A stretch of DNA of 64,000 nt, taken from the NCBI RefSeq assembly GCF_023218075.1, contig NZ_JALPTB010000003.1, positions 62,001-126,000 of the forward strand, read 5' to 3'. The notes beneath the pieces were generated by a model. That model made no database searches. It saw nothing but the letters and a program-made list of their open reading frames with translations, and was not told the DNA's origin. This DNA is from Rhodococcus sp. HM1 (GTDB lineage: Bacteria > Actinomycetota > Actinomycetes > Mycobacteriales > Mycobacteriaceae). Position numbers and translations under genes: made by a program. Of this stretch, positions 60,704 through 64,000 are shown one piece after another (position 1 is the first letter of the stretch; every line of letters begins with the position of its first letter).

Positions 60704-62299
60704 TCAGTTGACGCAGCGGGTTCCGTTGCCGGCGTCGATCGGGTCGGCGGGCGGGGCGGGTGTGGCGGTGCCGCCGGCCGGTGTCAGCTCCGACGCGGCC
60801 GTGCTGGTGGTCGACCGGGACGCACCGGAACCGGGGCCGTCGTAGCCGGCTGCCAGCACGACCGTGACCTGCCCCTTCGGCAGCGACCGGTCGGCGGCGA
60901 CGTCGAGACCACCGAGCACGGCGGCCACGGCCTTCGCCTCGTCGGAATCGGGATCGGCCGCGAACACCGTCGACGTGTCCACCGGATCGCCGCTCCCGAC
61001 GACCCCGTAGTTGCCGACCTCACCCTCGGTGAAACCCTCCGCGGTCAGGGCGGCCGACACGGTGGAGGCGAGACCGGCGACGTCCCCGGCGTTCGCGACG
61101 TCGACCGTCACCGAGGAGCGGTCGATGTCGGGTGCGACCGCGGTGGTCGCGGCGACCTCGGTGGCCTCTGCGGTCTCGACACCGCTGAGGGACGCCACGA
61201 AGGCCCTCACCGCGGCCGGATCGACCTGCACGACCGACTCGCCGTAGTCGGTCATGGCGTTGATGTCCTCGACGGGAATGGTGGAGAACTGCACCGCTCC
61301 GCCCGACAGGTCCTGCATCTGTGTCGCCAGATCGAGGATGTCCCAGTCGTCGTCGAGCACCACCGACCGCTGCACCGCCGCGGTGAGCTGACTCAGCTTC
61401 GACGGATTGCTCAGCGTCTTCGCGCTGAGCACCTTCTGCACCAGCGACGCCATGAACACCTGCTGTCGTACGATGCGGTCGAGGTCGCCGCGCGGCAGAT
61501 CGTGGCGTTGCCGGACGAAGCTCAGCGCGTCGGCTCCCTGCAGGGTCTGCTTGCCGGCAGCGAACCGTGCGCCCGACAGCGGCTCGTCGACCGCATTGTC
61601 GAGGCAGACGTCCACGCCGCCCACCGCGTCGGTGAGCAGCACGAATCCGAGCAGGCCGACCTCCGCGTAGTGGTCGACGGTGACGCCGGTCAGGTTCGCC
61701 ACCGTGTCGATCAGGGCCTCGCGACCGGCCCGGGAGGAGTCCTTCTCCGCGGTCGCGTCCGATTCGCCGTCCTCGACGAGTCGGATGCGCTCGAGTTCCT
61801 TCGTCGCGCCGTACGCCGCGTTGATCTTCGACATGCCGATTCCCGGCACCTCGACGTACGCATCGCGGGGGATGGAGACGGCCGTCGCGGAACTGCCGTC
61901 GTTGGGCACCCGGATCAGGATGATCGTGTCGGTGTTGTTGGCGACCTCCTCGCCGGCCCGCAGCGCGTCGAGTTCGCGTTGCGACAGCGCGTTGCCGTGC
62001 GCGTCGGTGCGGCTGTCGGTGCCGACCAGCAGGATGTCGAGGGCGCCGTCCTCGCCACCGCCGAGTCCGAGACCGCCGATCGTCGCGAGCGAGGCCCGCA
62101 GGGAGTCGATGCTCCGCCATGCGAAACCGGTCACCACCAGTGTCAACGCCGCCAGCATCGCCATCGCGATGCGCAGCGGACGACCTTCGAACACCCGCGC
62201 GGCGATGCTCGGGCCACGCTGCACGGGCGCGGTCTGCTGCCTGGTCCTGCGTGGCGCCGGCCTCTCCCGATCGCTGCGGGTGGGCGGCTCTGGCGGCAC
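60704..62299 (-). CDS. LytR-CpsA-Psr family cell-wall ligase
   Basis: A 531-residue enzyme that joins arabinogalactan to peptidoglycan, matching Lcp1 (Rv3267). One membrane helix at about 45-60 precedes the extracytoplasmic LCP domain, with DILLVGTDSRTD, NTDTIILIRV, SIPRDAYVEVPGIG and FVRQRHDLPRGDLDRI bearing the catalytic Arg/Asp set. The LytR_C domain spans about 375-485, followed by a Thr/Ser/Pro-rich tail ending GTRCVN. ATG at 62299. It is divergent from rmlD across 122 bp. Confidence 0.94.
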   Translation of the reverse strand: MPPEPPTRSDRERPAPRRTRQQTAPVQRGPSIAARVFEGRPLRIAMAMLAALTLVVTGFAWRSIDSLRASLATIGGLGLGGGEDGALDILLVGTDSRTDAHGNALSQRELDALRAGEEVANNTDTIILIRVPNDGSSATAVSIPRDAYVEVPGIGMSKINAAYGATKELERIRLVEDGESDATAEKDSSRAGREALIDTVANLTGVTVDHYAEVGLLGFVLLTDAVGGVDVCLDNAVDEPLSGARFAAGKQTLQGADALSFVRQRHDLPRGDLDRIVRQQVFMASLVQKVLSAKTLSNPSKLSQLTAAVQRSVVLDDDWDILDLATQMQDLSGGAVQFSTIPVEDINAMTDYGESVVQVDPAAVRAFVASLSGVETAEATEVAATTAVAPDIDRSSVTVDVANAGDVAGLASTVSAALTAEGFTEGEVGNYGVVGSGDPVDTSTVFAADPDSDEAKAVAAVLGGLDVAADRSLPKGQVTVVLAAGYDGPGSGASRSTTSTAASELTPAGGTATPAPPADPIDAGNGTRCVN

Positions 62300-62421
62300 G
62301 TGCAGGTCCTCCTGTCGGGTGGCTCGGATGGCGTACGCCGGGGTGGGGGCGGCGCGGAACCAAGGCTACTGCGGGCACCGGCGCATCGTCGGGAGCCTCT
62401 CCGGCGTGCCAGACTTTGGCC

Positions 62422-63291
62422 GTGAACACAGTTCTGATCACCGGTGCCCGCGGTCAGCTCGGCCGGCAGCTGCTCGCGCGCGGCACGGCCGCGGGTACGG
62501 CGGTCCGCGGATACGGTTCCGACGAGCTCGACATCACGGATCCGCGCAGCGTCGCCGACGCCGTCCGGCCCGGGGACGTGGTCGTCAACTGCGCCGCCTA
62601 CACCGCGGTCGACGCTGCCGAGACGGACGAGGACCGCGCCGCGGCGGTGAACGGTGACGGTCCGGCGGTGCTCGCCGCCGCGTGCGCCCGTGCGGGCGCC
62701 CACCTCGTCCACGTCTCCACCGACTACGTGTTCGCGGGCGACGCAACCGAGCCGTACCGGGTGGACGCGCCGACCGGCCCCCGCAGCGCGTACGGGCGGA
62801 CGAAGCTCGCCGGGGAACGTGGCGTCCTCGCCGCGTTGCCGTCCGCGCACGTCGTGCGCACCGCGTGGGTGTACACCGGCGACGACGGGGACTTCGTCGC
62901 CACGATGCGACGCCTCGAACACGAACGCGACACCGTCTCGGTGGTCGACGACCAACGCGGATCTCCGACGTTCGCCCGCGACCTCGCGGACGCGCTGCTC
63001 GAACTGGCCGCTCGCGCGGGCGGACCGGATCCGGTGCCCGGCGGGGTGCTGCACGCCACCAACGCGGGGGAGGCGACCTGGTTCGATCTGGCCCGGGCCG
63101 TGTTCGCGGAGATCGGCGCGGACCCCGAGCGGGTGCGGCCGTGCAGCAGTGCCGAGTTCGTCCGGCCCGCCCCGCGCCCGGCGTATTCGGTGCTCGACGG
63201 CAGCGCGTGGGCCGCGGCGGGCCTGACGCCGTTGCGCCCGTGGCGCGAGGCGCTGCACGCCGCGCTGAGCACGACGGAGGTCCGTGGGTGA
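62422..63291 (+). CDS. rmlD: dTDP-4-dehydrorhamnose reductase
   Basis: A 289-residue SDR-type enzyme, the last step of dTDP-L-rhamnose synthesis. TGARGQLGRQLL binds NADPH, CAAYTAVDAAE is the RmlD mark, STDYVFAGD and SAYGRTKLAGE give the Tyr-x-x-x-Lys catalytic pair, VVDDQRGSPTFARDLAD follows. GTG at 62422. Its product feeds the rhamnosyltransferase encoded just downstream, as Rv3266c-Rv3265c. Confidence 0.95.
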   Translation: MNTVLITGARGQLGRQLLARGTAAGTAVRGYGSDELDITDPRSVADAVRPGDVVVNCAAYTAVDAAETDEDRAAAVNGDGPAVLAAACARAGAHLVHVSTDYVFAGDATEPYRVDAPTGPRSAYGRTKLAGERGVLAALPSAHVVRTAWVYTGDDGDFVATMRRLEHERDTVSVVDDQRGSPTFARDLADALLELAARAGGPDPVPGGVLHATNAGEATWFDLARAVFAEIGADPERVRPCSSAEFVRPAPRPAYSVLDGSAWAAAGLTPLRPWREALHAALSTTEVRG

Positions 63292-63398
63292 CGCGCGAGG
63301 CCGTGGAGGCCGGGCCGGACACGCACCGGCCGGGGGCGGTGTCCGAGGACGGACTGCGTGATTCGGAGCACTCGGACGCGGCCGCTAAGGTTGCCCGC

Positions 63399-64000
63399 GT
63401 GAGTGCGAAGCTGGCCGTGGTGACGGTGACCTACTCGCCCGGCGAGCACCTGGAGCATTTCCTGGCGACGCTGACGGGTGCGACGGAACTGCCGACCCAG
63501 GTGATCATGGCGGACAACGGGTCCACCGACGGGGCGCCGGAGGCCGCCGAGGCCGCGCACCCGAACGTGCGGCTGCTGCACACCGGCGGGAACATCGGCT
63601 ACGGCGGCGCCGTGAACCGCGCTGTCGCCGAGGTCGATCCGTCGGCCGAGTTCGTCGTCGTCGCCAATCCGGACGTGCGGTGGGGACCGGGATCGCTGGA
63701 CCGTCTGCTCGAGGCCGCGCAGCGCTGGCCGCGGGCCGGTGCGCTGGGCCCGCTCATCCGCGAACCGGACGGCAGCATCTATCCGTCGGCGCGCAGCGTG
63801 CCGACGCTGGTCTCCGGCGCCGGGCACGCCCTGCTCGGCACGGTGTGGCCGTCGAACCCGTGGACCCTGCGCTACCGCCAGGACAACGAGGCAGTCGCCG
63901 AACGGCCGGTGGGCTGGTTGTCCGGATCGTGCCTGTTGCTGCGGCGCGCGGCGTTCGACGCGGTCGACGGTTTCGATTCGCGCTACTTCATGTACATGGA
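63399..64000 (+). CDS. wbbL: WbbL-like rhamnosyltransferase, 3' end cut by window
   Basis: The first 200 residues of a GT2-type glycosyltransferase that adds L-rhamnose to the decaprenyl-linked N-acetylglucosamine, starting arabinogalactan assembly. VVTVTYSPGEHLEHFL, MADNGSTDGAPEA, GGNIGYGGAVNRAV and the DxD-like VVVANPDVRWG are visible, as is GSCLLLRRAAFDAVDGFD. GTG at 63399 fits the mycobacterial start; the frame is open back to GTG 63288, which overlaps rmlD and would add 37 residues of unbiased sequence. Confidence 0.9.
   Translation, partial: MSAKLAVVTVTYSPGEHLEHFLATLTGATELPTQVIMADNGSTDGAPEAAEAAHPNVRLLHTGGNIGYGGAVNRAVAEVDPSAEFVVVANPDVRWGPGSLDRLLEAAQRWPRAGALGPLIREPDGSIYPSARSVPTLVSGAGHALLGTVWPSNPWTLRYRQDNEAVAERPVGWLSGSCLLLRRAAFDAVDGFDSRYFMYM

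Noticed and set aside
63288-63398. Longer N-terminus of the rhamnosyltransferase
   Set aside because: GTG 63288 is in frame and overlaps the rmlD stop, but the extra 37 residues are low-complexity and the family starts near the VVTVTY strand.

Overview
The window is GC-rich, densely coding actinobacterial DNA with many GTG starts and 1-4 bp gene overlaps. It carries mycolic-acid-lineage genes: acyl-CoA carboxylase subunits AccA3, AccD5 and AccE, plus rmlD, a WbbL-like rhamnosyltransferase and an LCP protein for arabinogalactan. Gene order from wbbL to lhr-nei follows, as I recall it, the Mycobacterium tuberculosis Rv3265c-Rv3297 region, with several insertions. A Rhodococcus-like organism is the best guess; genus and species cannot be proved from the sequence alone. 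I saw no rRNA, tRNA, CRISPR array or complete insertion sequence.

Layout. 1-2.8 kb: a truncated gene, a membrane protein, an MpaB-type oxygenase with a divergent TetR regulator, and a small Rho-N-like protein. 2.8-8.2 kb: the DNA-repair pair lhr-nei. 8.4-10.3 kb: a DUF4383 membrane protein, then a TetR regulator divergent from an SGNH hydrolase. 10.3-22.3 kb: an accessory stress island on the minus strand (amidohydrolase, degenerate ABC ATPase, YhgE/Pip membrane protein, glutamate decarboxylase, two paralogous YrhK-like membrane proteins, MscS channel, Thr/Pro-rich protein, DHA2 exporter) facing a divergent AraC regulator. 22.3-25.8 kb: FAD-linked oxidase and acyl-CoA synthetase. 25.9-31.5 kb: small plus-strand operons (uncharacterised proteins, PNPOx-like protein, MBL hydrolase, zinc alcohol dehydrogenase with two membrane-associated partners).

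31.5-34.9 kb: lysine catabolism (pcd, lrpA, lat). 35-38 kb: PNPOx-like protein, PtpB-like phosphatase, VanZ-like protein and two DUF1707 proteins. 38.2-39.7 kb: a DUF222/HNH (13E12-type) gene with a LexA box on its start. 39.8-47.8 kb: accA3, sufE-sseA, globin, maf, accE-accD5, birA and a PH-domain protein. 47.8-49.8 kb: an OmpR-type two-component system. 49.8-52.3 kb: gtrA and purK-purE. 52.3-57.6 kb: a NarL-type two-component system followed by a MacB-like ABC exporter. 57.7-59.5 kb: a HEAT-repeat protein and a MerR-HEAT regulator behind a MerR-type promoter. 59.5-64 kb: a small HExxH protein, a TIGR03089 protein, LCP, rmlD and truncated wbbL.

How the genes work together. accA3, accD5, accE and birA form a biotin-dependent carboxylase module that would feed (methyl)malonyl-CoA into lipid synthesis. 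rmlD, wbbL and LCP build and attach the rhamnose linker of arabinogalactan. lat and pcd turn lysine into alpha-aminoadipate under LrpA. The least explained part is the 12-kb glutamate-decarboxylase island. It lies inside the 23-kb accessory segment between lhr and pcd, lacks a GadC antiporter, and carries a visible duplication scar. Three tandem-repeat tracts (16, 27 and 30 bp units) are likely variable between strains.
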